Origin: Plantago elongata
Lineage: Eukaryota > Streptophyta > Magnoliopsida > Lamiales > Plantaginaceae
Reading direction: 5' to 3'
DNA: 64,000 bases
Assembly (NCBI GenBank): GCA_036897095.1
Contig: JAYMSP010000200.1
Coordinates: 1-64,000 of the forward strand
Shown: one piece after another, positions 25,200 to 39,277 of the stretch
Layout: the number at the start of each line of letters is the position of its first letter
How positions within the stretch are numbered: the first letter of the stretch is position 1
Translations under genes and position numbers: made by a program
Notes under the pieces: generated by a model
Databases searched by the model: none
Told to the model about the DNA's origin: nothing
Seen by the model: the letters and a program-made list of their open reading frames with translations, nothing else

Positions 25200-28100
25200 T
25201 ATCATAAATGTAAATATTGTTGGATAAAGATAATTGGGCATTCACCCAAGGTAGAAGAACATTTCACCTTGGTGAAATCTGTTCTTTTCACAACACTTCC
25301 CTTTGAAGGCCCATCATAGAGTCTTGTTAGTTATACACATACAAATGTTGCCTAATTAAAAACCTTGCTAAATAAAAATCCAGTGGAAAAAAACCTTAGC
25401 GAAGAAAAAGAGTGCAGCGCGTATTCCGCTTCCCCTCATGGTTACATTACTTGATTTCCTTCAAATATCACATGCCAATTGGGTGTCGCAATTTCTCGAA
25501 AGTTGATGCAGGAAGAGACTTGGTGAATAAGTCAACCAGATTTTCACTGGAGCGTATCAGTTGCACATGAATTTGATTCCCTTGTTGTAGTTCATGAGTG
25601 AAGAAAATTTGGGCAAGATATGTTTTGTCCTATCACCTATGATGAATCCTTCCTTTAACTGAGCAACGCAAGCAACATTATCTTTGTGTATTATAGTAGG
25701 GGAGTTTTCCATTGTAGGGAGTCCACACATTTGTCGAATGTGGCAAGTAATGGATCTCAGCCAAATGCATTCACGACTTGCTTCATGGATTTCTAAGAGT
25801 TATGCATGATTAGAAGAAGTAGCAACCATTGTTTGTTTTACATACCACCAAGAAATAGTTGTCCCTCCACAAGTGAACACATACCATGTTTGAGATTGAC
25901 CATTATGAGGATCGGATAAACATCATGCATCTGCATATCCAGTTAATCCCGAGGTAGAGGAATCGGGATAATACAACCCCATTTCTTTAGTTCCTTGAAG
26001 GTAACGTAAAAGGTGTTTTATACCATTCCAATGCCTTTAAGTTGGAGAAGAACTATATCTTGCTTCTAAGTTTACAACAAATGCTATATCTGGTCTGGTA
26101 TTTGTAGCGAGATACATTAGTGCTCCAATTGCACTTAGATAAGGCGTTTGGGGGCCTAGTAGTTCTTCCTTATTGTCACAAGGCCGAAATGGATCATTCT
26201 TGACATTCAGTTATCGTACAACCATTGGTGTACTCAACGGATGTGCATTTTCCATATTGAATCTTTCCAACACTTTTGTTGTGTATGTGGATTGATGCTA
26301 GAAAATACCGCCCTTTAAGTGCTCAATCTGAAGACCCAAAACAAATTTTGTTCTCCCAAGGTCTTTCATTTCAAATTTGTTTTTCAGTAAGCACATGGTA
26401 TTTGATAACTCACTAGAAGTTCCAATAATATTCAAGTCGTTTACATGTACAACAACGCTTGTGACGAACTCGGATCTAGATCTTTTGATAAATACCCAAG
26501 GACATATATGGGATCATTTTTGTGTCCTTGCTTGATCAAGAATGTACTCAAGCGATTGTACCACATTCGACCTGATTGTTTCAACCCGTACAAAGACTTG
26601 CTTAGTTTTATTGAATACATCTCTCGAGATTCATTGTGTGTTATAGGTATCTCAAATTCATCTGGAATTCTCATGTAAATTTCATTGTCCAATGAGTTAT
26701 ACAAATAGGTAGTAACCACACCTATTAGACGCACTTTCAATCTTTCTCGTACAACCAAGCTTATTAAGTAGCGAAAAGTGATTGTATCTACAACTGGAGA
26801 ATATGTTTCTTCATTATCAATACCAGGTCTTTGGGTAAAACATTATGCGACAAGCCTTGCTTTGTATCTTACAATCTCATTTTTATCATTCATTTTTCGC
26901 ACAAAACCCATTTGTTTCTCACTGGTTTTACATCCTTTGGAGCTTGCCTTTGGAGCTTGGATTATATCTCAAATACTTTTCGCTTCACAAGAGATTCCAA
27001 CTCTGCGTTTACATGCTTCCTTCCACTTAGGCCAATCCTTTCTTTACTTACACTCATCAAATGAGGTAGGTTCTGAATCTTCATGATTCATATTTTCTCC
27101 CATGATATTAAGTGCTATGTTATAAGCAAATATATCATCGACGTTTATTTTATTTCGGTTCCACCTTTTTCAAGACAAGACATAATTAACCGATATCTCT
27201 TCGTTCTCAGGCACCTGAGGTTCCTCTTGAACCTTGTCAATGTGCTCTTCTTGAGTTTTTGTACCCTCTTTTAGGAAATTTTCTATGATTGCTCCTTTTC
27301 TTTTACGAGAATTTTTGTCTTTGGTACCAAAAGGTCTTCCACGCTTCTGGCGTGGGTTAGTCTCATTCTCAGTGGAAGATTTTCCTTTAGGGATATCAAT
27401 TCTCACTGGAGCATTTGCAGCTGGAATATGGGATTCCGTTACCCTTTTAAGATCCGTAAATGCATCTGATAATTGATTTGCTATAGCTTGCAAATGAATT
27501 ATGTTTTAAACATGTTGTTCACATTGATTTGTTCTTGGATTCAAACTTCTTAATGAAGTATCTTTCCATGTAATATCTTTTTCCAGCTTCTTTCTTTTCC
27601 CCCTAATATTGGAAAATTTCTTTCAGAAAAATGAAAGTCGGCAAATCTGAACGTAAATTGATCTCCAGTTAATGGTTCCAAATATCTTATGATACTTGGA
27701 GAATTATAACCAACATATATCCCCATTCTCCTCTGAGATCCCTTTTTGTGCGTTGTGGCGGTGGAATCGGCACATACACCGCACACCCGAATTTTCTTAA
27801 ATGGGAAATATTTTGTTCATGACATTGAACCATTTGATATGGAGATGTTTGATTATAACTTGATGGCCTGATGCGTATAAATGATGATGCATGTAATATT
27901 GCATTGGCTCATGTCGATGATGGTAAATTGGTAACTTTGATTTCATTAACAATGGTCTTGCAATCAATTGCATACGTTTTATCAAAGATTCAGCGAGGCC
28001 ATTTTGTGTGTGAACATGCGCTACTGGATGTTCGACATTAATTCCAATGGACATGCAATAATCATAAAAGGCTTGCAACGTAAATTCACCATCATTATCA

Positions 28101-28960
28101 ATTATCCAGATGAATGTTCTTGATTCTATAATCAGGAAATTGCACTCGCAGTCTTATTATTTGTCCCAATAATTTTGCAAATGTCATATTGCGAGTTGAC
28201 AACAAACATACATGAGACCATTTAGTTAATGCATCGATTAGGACCATAAAGTACCTAAATGGTCCACAATAGGGATGTATTGGTCCGCATATATCTTCCT
28301 GAATTCTCTCCAAGAATATGGAATTTTCAGATTGAACCTTGTGGTGATGGCCTTATAATCAATTTTCCTTCAGAACAGGCCATGCATGCTAATTCATGGG
28401 TTTGTAATAATTTCTTTGTTTCAAATGATGTCCATATGAATTTTCAATAATTTTACGCATCATTATTGTACTGGGTTGGCCTAGACGGTCATGTCAAACA
28501 TTGAATTAAGTAGTAACCTCTTGGTTTACTACGACATAAACTTCCGCCTTTCTTATCATTGTATAATATAAGCCGGAATGTAATACGGATAATTTTTCCA
28601 ATATGTTTTTCTTACCCGATTGAGAACTTGTCGCATACAAGTATTCCTTTCCCTTCTCATCCATTGTCTCAATGTGATATCCGTTTGATCAAATATCTTT
28701 AAAACTTAATAAATTTCTTTGAGACTTTGAGGAATATAATGCCATCTCAATTTTCAACTTTGTTCCTTTCGATAATAAAATATTGACTTTTCCATATTCC
28801 TCAATGATATTTGATTTTCCGGAGATTGTATATACGTCAGCCTCTCCCAATACCAAATTTGAGAAATATTTTGTATTATTCAATATGGTGTGAGTGGTAG
28901 CACTATTTGCCAGGTATATATCTCCTTTAAATCTTTAATGCTTGTAATTGTCATTTCAAA
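25200..28960 (-). mobile_element. Ty1/copia LTR retrotransposon relic (fossil)
   Basis: Broken pol region of a Ty1/copia element on the minus strand. In element order: protease with pre-integrase region (about 28960-28690), integrase (about 28320-27800), integrase tail (about 27790-27170), reverse transcriptase (about 27000-26340) and RNase H (about 26200-25450). The order integrase before reverse transcriptase defines copia. Downstream, about 25450-25340, is the non-coding tract that commonly precedes the 3' LTR in plant copia elements. It carries many breaks (about ten or more), so it is old and inactive. A clear pair of LTRs and a gag region were not found. A long-inverted-repeat DNA transposon lies just upstream (29153-30168). 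Confidence 0.9.
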
Positions 28961-29152
28961 TATGTTGTTTTTCTATATGCAAGAGAAAACACAAGTAAGA
29001 TAAAGTTTAATTTTACACACAAGAACTCGATTTATTTAATACGATATATTGGTTACAGAAAATCAATGTCATTTTTACATTGTTACACAAAAAAGTACAG
29101 AAAATTCATCAAACGATATCTTACAGATCAACCACACGACCATAAGAAAATG

Positions 29153-30168
29153 GAAAAAATCTGAAAAAGGTACCCTAAGTTGTGACATTTCCGAAAAAAG
29201 TACATTTGGTTGTTACCGCCTGATTTTAGTACCTTAAGTTGACATTGTGTCCAATTTAGGTACCTCGTGACACGTGGCAGCTTAATTACGTGACACGTGT
29301 GTCACATTGAAAAATACAGAAATACAGTGGACCTAAACATAAATACAAGCGTTTATTAATTGCAAATAGATCCTAAGTTTTAACAACATTACTAAAAATT
29401 ACCCAAATAAAAATATATCTTTGTTGAAAATAATTTATTAAAAAATAAAAAATAAAATCACCAAGCTTCTTCTCATGGCTAAATTCTTCCGCCGTTGTGG
29501 AGCTTCCAGATCTGGCAGCTTGGATGCTCCGTCATGGATGAATCACTTACAAAATTCAAAAATTCAATTGAAAGATTTATTGTATCAAATCGCGTTTTTA
29601 TATTTTTTTTAATTTTTCTATTTATATCATATGTAATAAAATGTGAAATATATTTTTTATATTGAATTATATTAAATAATTTTTACTCATAAATTACGAG
29701 AGAGTGACACATGTCCCCCCCCCTTTTAAATTTAATTTAATTTAATTCTGTTTTATTTTTTATTTATTTTTCATATATATAAAATTTAATTTAAAATTAT
29801 AATTTATAATTTTTTAGAATTTTTATATTTTTTTTTGTAATTCAAAATTAATTTTCAAATTAATTTCCCCCGTCTTTATTATTTCTTTTAACCTCCTTTC
29901 ATGTCAATTTTATAAAATAGGGTTGATTTATAATAATGAAAATTATGTGGTGAAATTTAAAATTGTCAAAATTTATTTTATTTGTGATTTTACCTATCAA
30001 AATTTTAAAATTTAAATTGACACGTGTCGCTTAATTAAACTGCCACGTGTTACTGAGGTACCTAAATTTGACACAATGTCAACTTAAGGTACAAAAATTG
30101 AGCAATAACAATCAAATGAACCTTTTTCTGAAATATTATAACTTTGGGTACCTTTTTTTTAAATTTCC
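29153..30168. mobile_element. Non-autonomous DNA transposon with long terminal inverted repeats (copy 2)
   Basis: A 1.0-kb element whose ends are inverted copies over about 130 bp: GAAAAAGGTACCCTAAG, then GTACCTTAAGTTGACATTGT, then AATTTAGGTACCTC and CACGTGGCAG on the left; the right end read on the other strand has AAAAAAGGTACCC, the same GTACCTTAAGTTGACATTGT, then TTTAGGTACCTC and CACGTGGCAG. Flanks CATAAGAAAATG and CACAAGAATATG (10 of 12 identical) look like an aged target duplication; 9-12 bp fits Mutator-like elements. The interior is AT-rich and related to copy 1 (15870-16825), but lacks one of the two internal GC-rich blocks. No transposase is encoded. Confidence 0.8.
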
Positions 30169-30169
30169 C

Positions 30170-30919
30170 ACAAGAATATGAGTTGTCCTCATTAACACTT
30201 TTGAAATCTTACAACCTTAAGTTGAGCCATTCAAATCTGGCTGCTGGAAGTGTCACAACCTTACGATGGTTTTACCTTTTACTCAAATTAGTCCACAATT
30301 CAAGTGGATTTTTATTTTAAGGTATTCAGATTTCAGACCATGTATGTATGTGATGCCCAAAAAAGTCATAGCTTGTGCCTTTTTTCCTTTCGGTTTTCTT
30401 ATTATCCTTCTTAATAGCATCCCGAGATTCATGCTACTCGAGAATAAAGCAAATTATAAAACAAACTTATATTAGTTTCAGGTATTGCCCATTTTCTAGT
30501 CTGAATTTACTCCTGCAATTTTGATTATGTTATGTATGTACCTCTCTTTATTGAAATATTTTGAAAGGGACAAACTTTGGCAAGAAAGGGGCAAGAATAT
30601 TGAAAGATACAAATTTTAGCAAGAAAATGAAATTTAGAATTAGAATTGAAAATCAAAGCAATTTTATTTATCAGTAATAGTATTCCCTTAATCTGGAGAA
30701 ACACACAACTCAACAGAAAACAACAGGACATAGTTTATAGAGACTTATTAGCTATTACAGCAACAGATTTTTGACTTGTTATTATATAGGTAGTACTTCA
30801 GACTGATGGTTTTGGAGAACTCTAACAAGAACTGTCTGAAATGGTGATCAGTGTAGTATGTGAATATAGTAAATAGGTATGTATATTTAGGCATCTGTAG
30901 TAGCAATAGGACTGTCTGA
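30170..30919. other. Intergenic / 3' side of SEO gene 1
   Basis: No gene seen. The segment next to 30919 should hold the 3' UTR of the SEO gene read on the minus strand. Near 30345-30400 the DNA looks like further transposon debris. Confidence 0.5.
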
Positions 30920-33900
30920 TTAGTCGTTGCAGCAGCGGTACATAACGTACTTGTCCATGATCTTCCCACACTCGGAGCAGACAACCCTCTCGGGTATGTA
31001 TCCCGTGTAGCTTGGTAGGATCAGCTTGTTGCAATGGTGCTCCGGGTGGGTCCCGCGTATTGCCTCGTCCAGCACCGGAACAAACTTGTCCGGGTGATCC
31101 ACTTTGTGGCCCCAGTACTGGTAGTTGTCTAGAACAGACACTACTGTCTCTCCCATTCCTTTGGTCATCTCGTGGTTGCCTCGGCTGAAAACCGCCCAGC
31201 CTTGTTCGCTGCTGTCGTAAGTGAGAATGTCCATAATTTCCTGCATTATAATGTCATTATCCACTGTCATGCCAAGCTGCTTCTTGGAGTTCCACATGCT
31301 CCAGAGGCGGATCCAGAAGTACCAGACGTAGTCGTAGTATTCCTTGACAGAGAAGACGTGGCTCAGCTTCTCCCTGTCGATCACTTCGTGGCAGTGCTGG
31401 ACTTTGGCCCTTGGGTTGCGTTTTCCCACATAGAGCATTTCAAGGGGAATCTGTAGCGCGTTGGCCACTTTCCGAGCTGCAATAGTGAACTTACGTATCC
31501 ATTCTATGTCCTCTCCTCCGTACAGACATATCACCCTGTTCTCCCTGGTCTGTTGAAATTCAAAACAACTTCAAGTGAGTGTTTGCTGAAATTCATGCAT
31601 ATTCTGGAGTGTGAGTATTAGTAGAATTAAACATGACGGTGAACTTGGTGAAGTTTTGTGATCTGTGTTGAAAAGTAGATCATGTTGTAGAGGTAGCTAA
31701 CACAAATTGTAATGCGGCTTCTAGTAAGTAATTAATAAAAACCTGGAATCTCAAAATCAACTCCTTTATATTGCTATGCCTCTTTCGAGAAATATTGAGA
31801 ATTACTTATACTTGTTATAAGAAATGGATTAATCCGATGATAAAGATCACATACCCATTCTGGAATACGTGGATCGATTGAATCTGCTAGTAGTTCGATA
31901 GTCCAGGCAACATCAGCCCAGAGAGCCTTTTCCCTGATTTTAGTGAAGGGAAAAGCATTGCTACCCCAAATCCACATCATAGGCAGAGCATCTAGATTCG
32001 ATGCTCTTCCTTGGGGATCCAAGACAACGACCATCGGCATGTGGTCAAATTTCCAGAATTCACGGATGTATCTTTCAGCTACCGGCTCAATCAGGGAAGG
32101 GTGATCCACTGAGTACCATGGCATGTTGTTGTTTCGTAGGTCATAGAATATAGTGTCCTGTGCCGTGGTTGGTAAGCTCATTGATGATGTCGATCGAACC
32201 ATGGGGAGCCATAGAACCTCGTATTCATGCCTCATGGCTTGTTGGTTGTAAATCAAATGAAGGACGTTTAGTTCTTCATGAGGAACATCAAGATCTGAAA
32301 TCAGCAGCAGTACGTATTTCAGCCTCAGCACCTCAAGGCGTTCCTGTCATTGAGCAAAAATCATGAAGTTTGAAGGTGATAAGGTCTATTTAACTTGAAA
32401 GAGTTTAGACTCATGTATCATGGGGTAAACAAGAGCTTACATTCGTCCTCTTGGTACCATCATAGAGTGGCCTTTGCTCTTCTCTGCTACGAATCATTGC
32501 CCTGAGTACCTTCATGTTGTCAATGTGTGATTGCTCCATAAGCCTCTTGAATGCAGCGTAGGCATCTTCTGCTTTCTTCCTGTCTGCAAGCAAAAAAGTG
32601 GATACTTTTAATTATATACACGCTGTTCAACGTCTTTTGATTATGCACACACTTCTCGATATTCTGAGAGTTACAGAGGTTGATTTACGGCACTGTTTTT
32701 TTTCACAGCTATACTTCTTTTTTTCATTCTTTAAAGTAAATGACAACGAAGCGCAGCTCAGACGCACCTCCAATCAACAGGTTGGGATTCAAGTCACCCC
32801 TTTGCCGTTTCAAAAAAAATCTTAAGCGTAAATCGTGACCAATAGTAGCTTGGCTACTTACCAATTAACTCTGTACAGACTGTCAAGTGTTTCTGCAGGT
32901 GTTCCAGTATGACTGAGAGCTTATGAGCTAGACTCAGAATCTCCCAGGACTCAGCTGTTGAGGTCATGTACCTAACGAACAACGGAGTTTATATTTAGTA
33001 AAAAAATAGGGGTTTCTGGTGCCATTCACCCATTAAATAACTTTTTTTTTAAATCTCTTGTGGCTACCGAGGATCCCCGGGTTATTTCTCTCTCCAGTTA
33101 TCAGTTTGATTGTGCTGGTAAAAGATATCAGAATACTTACTCATGGCCGCTACCAATGAGATTCAAGAGTATTGATGAACAGGCAAGAAGACTCTTAATA
33201 ATCCAATAAACAGCTATTGGAATATAAGCAGTGGCAGCTGCCAATTCTGGTGATTCATTGCCAATGTGCGTTGTTGGGAGTTCCTTGAATGCAATAATTC
33301 GGTGAGTTACCTTCAGTACTGCAGTTAAGAGGTCAAGAACTGAAGTGAATTTCTTTTCTCCGGCTTGCATCATCACGTCAGGCAGATCTTTGAGAATAGA
33401 TATGTTCTTTGCCAGTGGGTTTGTAACGTGAAGTTGCTCAACTAGCCAAAACTCGCCATAGTTGATAGCAAAAGCCGCAAGAGTGATAACTACTTTAGCA
33501 TCCCATGAGTAGTTTGACAGTGATCTAAGGAGGTCCATGGTTACTGAGTGAGCTTCTGATCCAGCAGAACATTTGCATATTATCTGTTCATTGGAACCTC
33601 ATGTTATTTAGTAGCAAAAACAATAGAAAACTTAAATCCTCATTTTTAGATATGTCAAGGATGTCAATAGCATAAAATTATTATCTCTTCCAGGTTTATT
33701 AGATATTATGGTTGTATATTACTATGGTTGGTGTAGTGGAGAAAATGCTAAGGTGCTTTTCTGTTCATTTCCCCACATTTTCACCATGAAATGCAAAAAG
33801 GCTTGACCTACCTCACAGGTTATCTTGTTGATGGGAAAGGCAAGGAGTTTAATTATCTCTGCATCATGCTCAGAGCTGTGGTAGAAGCGTCCATCTTGAT

Positions 33901-34673
33901 GAGAATTATGGAAGATCCTATCATCTTGGTGAGAACCATGTAAGAGCTTGTCGCCTGGGTGAGAACCATGTGAGAGCACGTCGCCTGGCTGTGCTCCATG
34001 TACAGTCTTGTGGTCCAATGTTTCAGCATGTGCTTGAACTGTAGCTCCCTGCATTATGATCAGAAGTAAATGTAACTATAAACTATCCTTAAATTCAAGT
34101 TAATTTGTACCCAAAAAAGATCAACTTGCTCGGAATATATGGTGTGAAATTCTGTGACATTACCGTGGTGGGGTCAATGGACAAAGGCCTTCCAAGTCGC
34201 AGGATCTCCTCAACGATTGCTAGTATTGGTCTGACATTGAGGTCCTCAAAATCTGCAGCATGAGTCGCCAGTATTTGCTTGTTGAGTGCAGTTTCATCCG
34301 TTGAAAAAGAGCGACCCAGGTGGTCGCTCCTCTGCATGTAGGGTCTACCAGCTCCATGCGTCAGGGGGCCGGAATGAGCAGCTCCATGCGTCAATGGGAC
34401 AGGTTGAACAGCACCGTGTGTCAATGGGACAGGTTGAACAGCTCCATGGTTCAATGGGACAGGTTGAACAGCTCCATGCGTCAACTGGGTTGGCTGGATA
34501 GCTCCATGCGTCAGTGAGGCAGGCTGGATGGTGCTATAATCCTGGTCATATGGCCTCAAACTATGATCAGGTGCCAAATTCTGTGATCCTGTATAAGCTG
34601 GAGCTGTAGGGTATGGTGCTCTGGCAGTGGATGGAAGGCCCCTAGTTGCAGGCACCATATCGCGGCTCGTCAT
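30920..34673 (-). CDS. Sieve element occlusion protein (SEO, phloem P-protein) with N-terminal decapeptide repeats
   Basis: SEO proteins form the phloem protein filaments, or forisomes in legumes, that plug sieve elements after wounding. Inferred exons in gene order: 34673-34164, 34048-33812, 33583-33141, 32971-32862, 32583-32441, 32343-31855 and 31549-30920, giving 853 aa. Family landmarks: SEO N-terminal domain (ILATHAADFEDLNVRPI; YSWDAKVVITLAAFAINYGE), thioredoxin-like middle (LLLISDLDVPHEELNVL; MVVVLDPQGR; WIWGSNAFPF) and the cysteine-containing C-terminus VVCSECGKIMDKYVMYRCC. The C-terminus is closest to Arabidopsis SEOR1 (SEOb). Unusual are six decapeptide units of type LTHGAVQPVP at residues 54-113 and a second His-rich decapeptide series at 187-232 (HGSHPGDKLL type). 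It is tandem with a second SEO gene upstream on the same strand. Confidence 0.93.
33862..33985 (-). repeat. 30-bp repeats encoding His-rich decapeptides in SEO gene 1
   Basis: Four imperfect 30-bp units in exon 2 encode HGAQPGDVLS, HGSHPGDKLL, HGSHQDDRIF and HNSHQDGRFY, with a partial fifth HSSEHD. They keep the reading frame and the His and Asp/Gly positions, which suggests selection on the protein. Confidence 0.8.
34343..34515 (-). repeat. 30-bp repeats encoding LTHGAVQPVP decapeptides in SEO gene 1
   Basis: Six 30-bp units in exon 1 encode LTHGAIQPTQ, LTHGAVQPVP, LNHGAVQPVP, LTHGAVQPVP, LTHGAAHSGP and LTHGAGRPYM. The central three are almost identical at DNA level, pointing to recent expansion. 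Confidence 0.9.
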
Positions 34674-35829
34674 TGCTAGACGTGGGAAGATCTTTCTTCA
34701 AAGAGGTAAGTTAGTTTTGGAAGATGACTTTTTTTGTTTTTTTTTTGTGTGGATTTGATGTTCTTCTGCAGGCTTTATATAGTAAGCATTATGTTATTAT
34801 TTTCAAGGAAAAGGAAACAGAAAAGAAGAAAGAAACAATCTTAGTATATGGAATAAAGTGGTTGCTTAAATTGTGGTATAGTTTCTATAGTAAGTTTGGA
34901 ATTCTGCTAGTTGTTAAAAATTCTGACAGCTATGCAGAAGGATTATAGATCTTGATATATCTGTACTTGCGCACCAATGCGATGCACATCGTTGCTTCTG
35001 CATAGATTATTCTGAATAGGGTCTTGTTCTTGGCTCAATGTGTGCTTTGGCACCTTTACAATGAAACATGATTCATGTATGCTTATTTAACATTCAGAAA
35101 ACTGTTTGCACAGCTAAATTTTTCGGCTTCTTGCGATAACTTGGCACGATTTGATCTAATCTGCGAAAAACTGTCTGAAGTTAGCAACTATGGTCCTCAC
35201 CAGATACCAATCATCATACAGTAGGATAGGTAATTAAGACAAAAGGTTGATATGCAATCGTACGGTAAGATATTTTGACAGTGACATCTACAACTTTAAA
35301 TATGATAAATTTAGTAATAGGTATCTTGGGACCTTTATGTCCAATCTTCTTAACTTGATAGTTAGGTTTATTTAATAGTTCTGAAGAAAAAAGATCACAA
35401 ATGGTTCTTATTCAGTTGGCTAACACTTTTAAAGGCTACACACTTTGCAATTCTAATATTATATTAGATGAGGAAAAGATGGCAACATAATATGTGTGTA
35501 GTTTTTCTTAGTATTGCTTGTGTATGACTCTCTTGTGAACCTTGTAAAATTTGACACCAAGTTTTCATGTAATTTCACTTTTGGAACCTTTCAGTAATGA
35601 GAGTTGAGAGATGTTTGTATAACAGAAAATGCAAGAGATATTTGGGTGTATAATAGAACTCAACTCATACTTGATACTCATACTAGGGTACTTGTTTTAT
35701 AGCATGATTATAAGCTCGATGATATCGACACTCTGTTTAAATAACATTAACAACACAATGTTTTCTTAAAACAAGTGGATTTTACAATGACATCCCGCAT
35801 CATAAGCGAGAAAAGATCGGTAGCTCTAT
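34674..35829. other. Spacer between the two SEO genes
   Basis: Promoter and leader of SEO gene 1 plus the 3' flank of SEO gene 2, both on the minus strand. No further gene recognised; the DNA is AT-rich. Confidence 0.6.
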
Positions 35830-38800
35830 TCAAGTGCTAACAGAGTCATCAAGTTTTTCTGTGTTTCCATCACATTTAAACAAAACAAACTTCTGCTTGC
35901 ACGGCTGCTTACATGAAGAACACATAATTATTTTACCAGCCGGCTCTTCTTCATACTGTACCAGTTCTGTGTGATCGCACGGTCCACCAGGAAAAGAAAA
36001 CCCTAGAGCATTTCTGATTGCACCAACTAGTCCATAGGCTTCCACATTTTTAGACCAAATAGGGAAATGATCAAGGCATTTTTCAAGTTTTGTTGCTTCA
36101 AGTTGTATCACATCACTTGATGATCCTTTACCAATCAACACCCAACTCTCTTTGTTGTTGCTGAAGTCCAGTAATTTGGCCACCTCTTTCCTGATCTCAT
36201 CAGAACCAGACACTCCGAGAGATCTTTTTATGCACTCCAACCGAAACCAAAATAAATCTACCTTGGAGAAAATCAAGGAAGTGCATAAATTTTCTTGATC
36301 AATGGTGTTGATAATGTTTTTCACATTTTCCCCAGGATACCTACAGCCAACATAGATGACTTCAAGTTGTATACCTGCGCTTTTAATTTTCTCCATCACA
36401 GCAGTAAACTCCCTAATCCAATCCAAGTCCTCACTTCCATAGATACAGAGGTTTTTGCCCGCCTCCACCTGAAATTAGTCGAGAAGTTATGAGTTGGGGT
36501 ACAAAGTGAAGTTATTAGTTGTTAATCTTGGTTTATATCACATTTAACTATATGAATCATAGACTTCTGTACAGTTTACTAATCCTTTGAAATGTAAAAT
36601 CAGGTATTTCAAGTATACAATTGTCACAGAATCCTACCCGGAGGTTACTTGCAACCGGTTTATGAAGTGCAAAACAGTTGTTTGATGACTCTGTCTATTT
36701 TCAGGTAACTTTTCATAATCTTAAAAGTTTCATGGAAATAAGCAAGTTTACAGTTTGTTCTCGTGCATGTATGTATTTTGCACTGATTGTGGTGATGTGT
36801 AAAATGTCTCAGGATAGAAGGAAAAACAGATAGAATTAAAATGACCAGGTACGCACTTAACATTTATACTCTGGCTATTTATATCCTGTGATGCTCAAGT
36901 AGGATTTTTATGACGGTTTTGGTTATCTCAGCTAGCGGATAGTAACTTTGAAAGATTGGTAGCAAAGAACGAAAAGGTCATGGTTGATATCACGAACATC
37001 AATTTACCCTATTTCTTGAAGTAGAAAACAAGTAACACATATACTTATTCTAAATCTTACCCATTCTGTCAATAAAGAGTTGATACCACTGATCAAGTGG
37101 TCCAGGGTCCAGCTTTTCTCTTCCCAGAGCTCTCTTTCTTTAGAAGCTGAAAACGGAAATGCCTGCGGTCCCCAAACCCATACCATGTTCATTGCATTTG
37201 TGTTAGTAATGTAACCATTTTCGTTCAAAACAACCATTCTTGAATCTTCACTGAACTTCCAGTCCCTTCTGATGTAGTTAACTACCAGGGGACTTAGCGA
37301 CCATGGTTTTCGAATTGAGAACCAAGGCAAGCTATTTGATATGTACTGGTAATTTGTTTTATCAGTTAGGCTCCATGTATTTGACAAGGAAACTGGAACC
37401 CATACTATGGCATAGCTTTCCTCAAATTTCTTGTGCTGAGGATGATTGTATGTCCACTGGACCAGCCAAAATATCGTTTCAATTGGAAGTAGCTCTGGTT
37501 TTGAAATCAGGAGTATGACTATCTTGCCTTTCAACTCCAGAACGCTGAAGTACTGTTGAAACAATATGCCATCGACTTATGAGAACACTTGTAAATCATA
37601 TGCATAGGTTTTGTTGGCCAAATAGCAAGCATGCGTTTAGTTCCTTTCAGCAAATTTGTTAGTTTGATTGGTTGAAATTTTCATTAGGGGCTAATAGCAT
37701 TTTTATGCATGTACTATATATTTAATACAATGTGTCTTCCTATGATCAGTGAATTGCTGCGGGGATCATTATATGGATAAAGAAGAGTAGTTCAATGCAG
37801 AACTTCAGGTACATACTAATTTTGAAGCCTGAGATACACAAAAACTGACCTTTTCTTGTGAAGAAAACAGCTTCAATGGGTATTCATGCTTAAATGCAAA
37901 TAAAGTACCTAGAGCCTCTTGGTTGTCGATATGCCTCCCCTTAAACATATCCTGCAGTTTCTGATTCAACCTTTTATCTGCAATACACTACAGAGTTCTC
38001 ATGAGTGCTGTATTACGTGGAAGAGGAGATATAGCTGAGATTCATTAATACAAAATTACCTATCTGCTGGTGACAGATATCGACTTGATCTTTGAGATCA
38101 TGGCATATGCTGCTCAACTTCATTCCTAAACTATGCAGTGCGCATGCCGCTGTTACAGTCTCATTTGGACACCTGAATTTTAAAAAAATCCTTTTATTAG
38201 GAAAATCAGTTCGCAGAAATGTACAAAACTAGGTGACAAGGTAAAGAAACATGCACTTGCTCAAATCTTGAAGCTCTTAAATCCGATATCTGTGAAGAGC
38301 ATTCTAGTATACTTCTGAGAATCCAGTATGTAGCCATGTAGATCTTGGACTTCACATAATCTATGGATTTAACATCTAGAAATTCATGTTGCAGATGCCA
38401 GCTCTCAAAACCGACAATAAGTTTTGTCACCTTCATCATAGTGTGTGTTAGCGAAGTTAGAGCCTTAAATTGTGGCTTTAACGCACTGATGGCTCTTGGA
38501 AGCTGTTTAACTGTAGCTAGTGAAGCTGCCAAAGCATTTTTAGATTGATTCTGCCCTATGAGCCAAAATAATCCGAAGGCTTCTGCAAATGCTGCTAGAG
38601 CTAGAACCAGTTTGGCATCCCATCTGTAGCGACTAAACATTTCCAGCAACATCAGTACTTTTGAGTGCAAGTTTTTGTCCTTGAAGCATAGGCTGAGTAT
38701 CTGTTTGGTGTAAAGACTTCATATTAGGAACAAGAAACAGCATATCATGAGATGGCAATGTAATTAGATAGGTTCTTGAGCATAAACGACCTCTTTTGTG

Positions 38801-39271
38801 ATCCTGCTGATGATGACTGAGACGGCTTCATCTAATTCAGCAGCCTCAATATCAACCGGAGCAACACCAACAACCTTAACAAGTAAGCATAGCTTAAGAA
38901 AATCTTAGATACTAGTAGATTTTGAGAACAGTGCTCCGACAAATCTAACTTGCATTGTTAATTCTCATTGCAGCTAAAAGTGCAGTAAAGGAACGAGCTT
39001 GTTGCAAAATCAATGTATAGAAACCACAACTCATAGTGCAAAGTTCAATATCACCACAGGAAAAAGAGAACGCAACTTGATATGGATAAATGTCAAGCAT
39101 CATACTGACCAAGAAAAGTACATTTTCTGCAGGAGCAGCAGCAGAGGAGAAAGTGTTCTCCACTAGCTGAAGCAAGGTATCTGAGTCGAGCTTACGACCA
39201 TCAGGATCGTGCGTGAGAAGAATCTCCCGGATCAGGTAATCATCTTCCGAGGACTTTATCACCATGTCCAT
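35830..39271 (-). CDS. Sieve element occlusion protein (SEO family), second tandem copy
   Basis: Second phloem P-protein gene. Inferred exons in gene order: 39271-39122, 38874-38791, 38700-38261, 38172-38060, 37977-37850, 37552-37061 and 36468-35830, giving 681 aa. Landmarks: LLTHDPDGRKLDSDTLLQLV at the N-terminus, YRWDAKLVLALAAFAEAFG, SNSLPWFSIRKPWSL, MVVLNENGYI, WVWGPQAFPF, and a C-terminal cysteine motif CSSCKQPCKQKFVLFKC. It shares all six intron positions and phases with the neighbour, so they arose by tandem duplication, but it lacks both decapeptide regions. Intron 3 can be kept in frame only by a GC donor (TTGA|GCAAGT); the paralogue has TGA|GTAAGT at the same place. The first in-frame ATG is 39271; an AG lies just before, so an untranslated leader exon further up (39400-39770) is possible. 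Family call is firm, first exon less so. Confidence 0.9.
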
Positions 39272-39277
39272 CTTCAA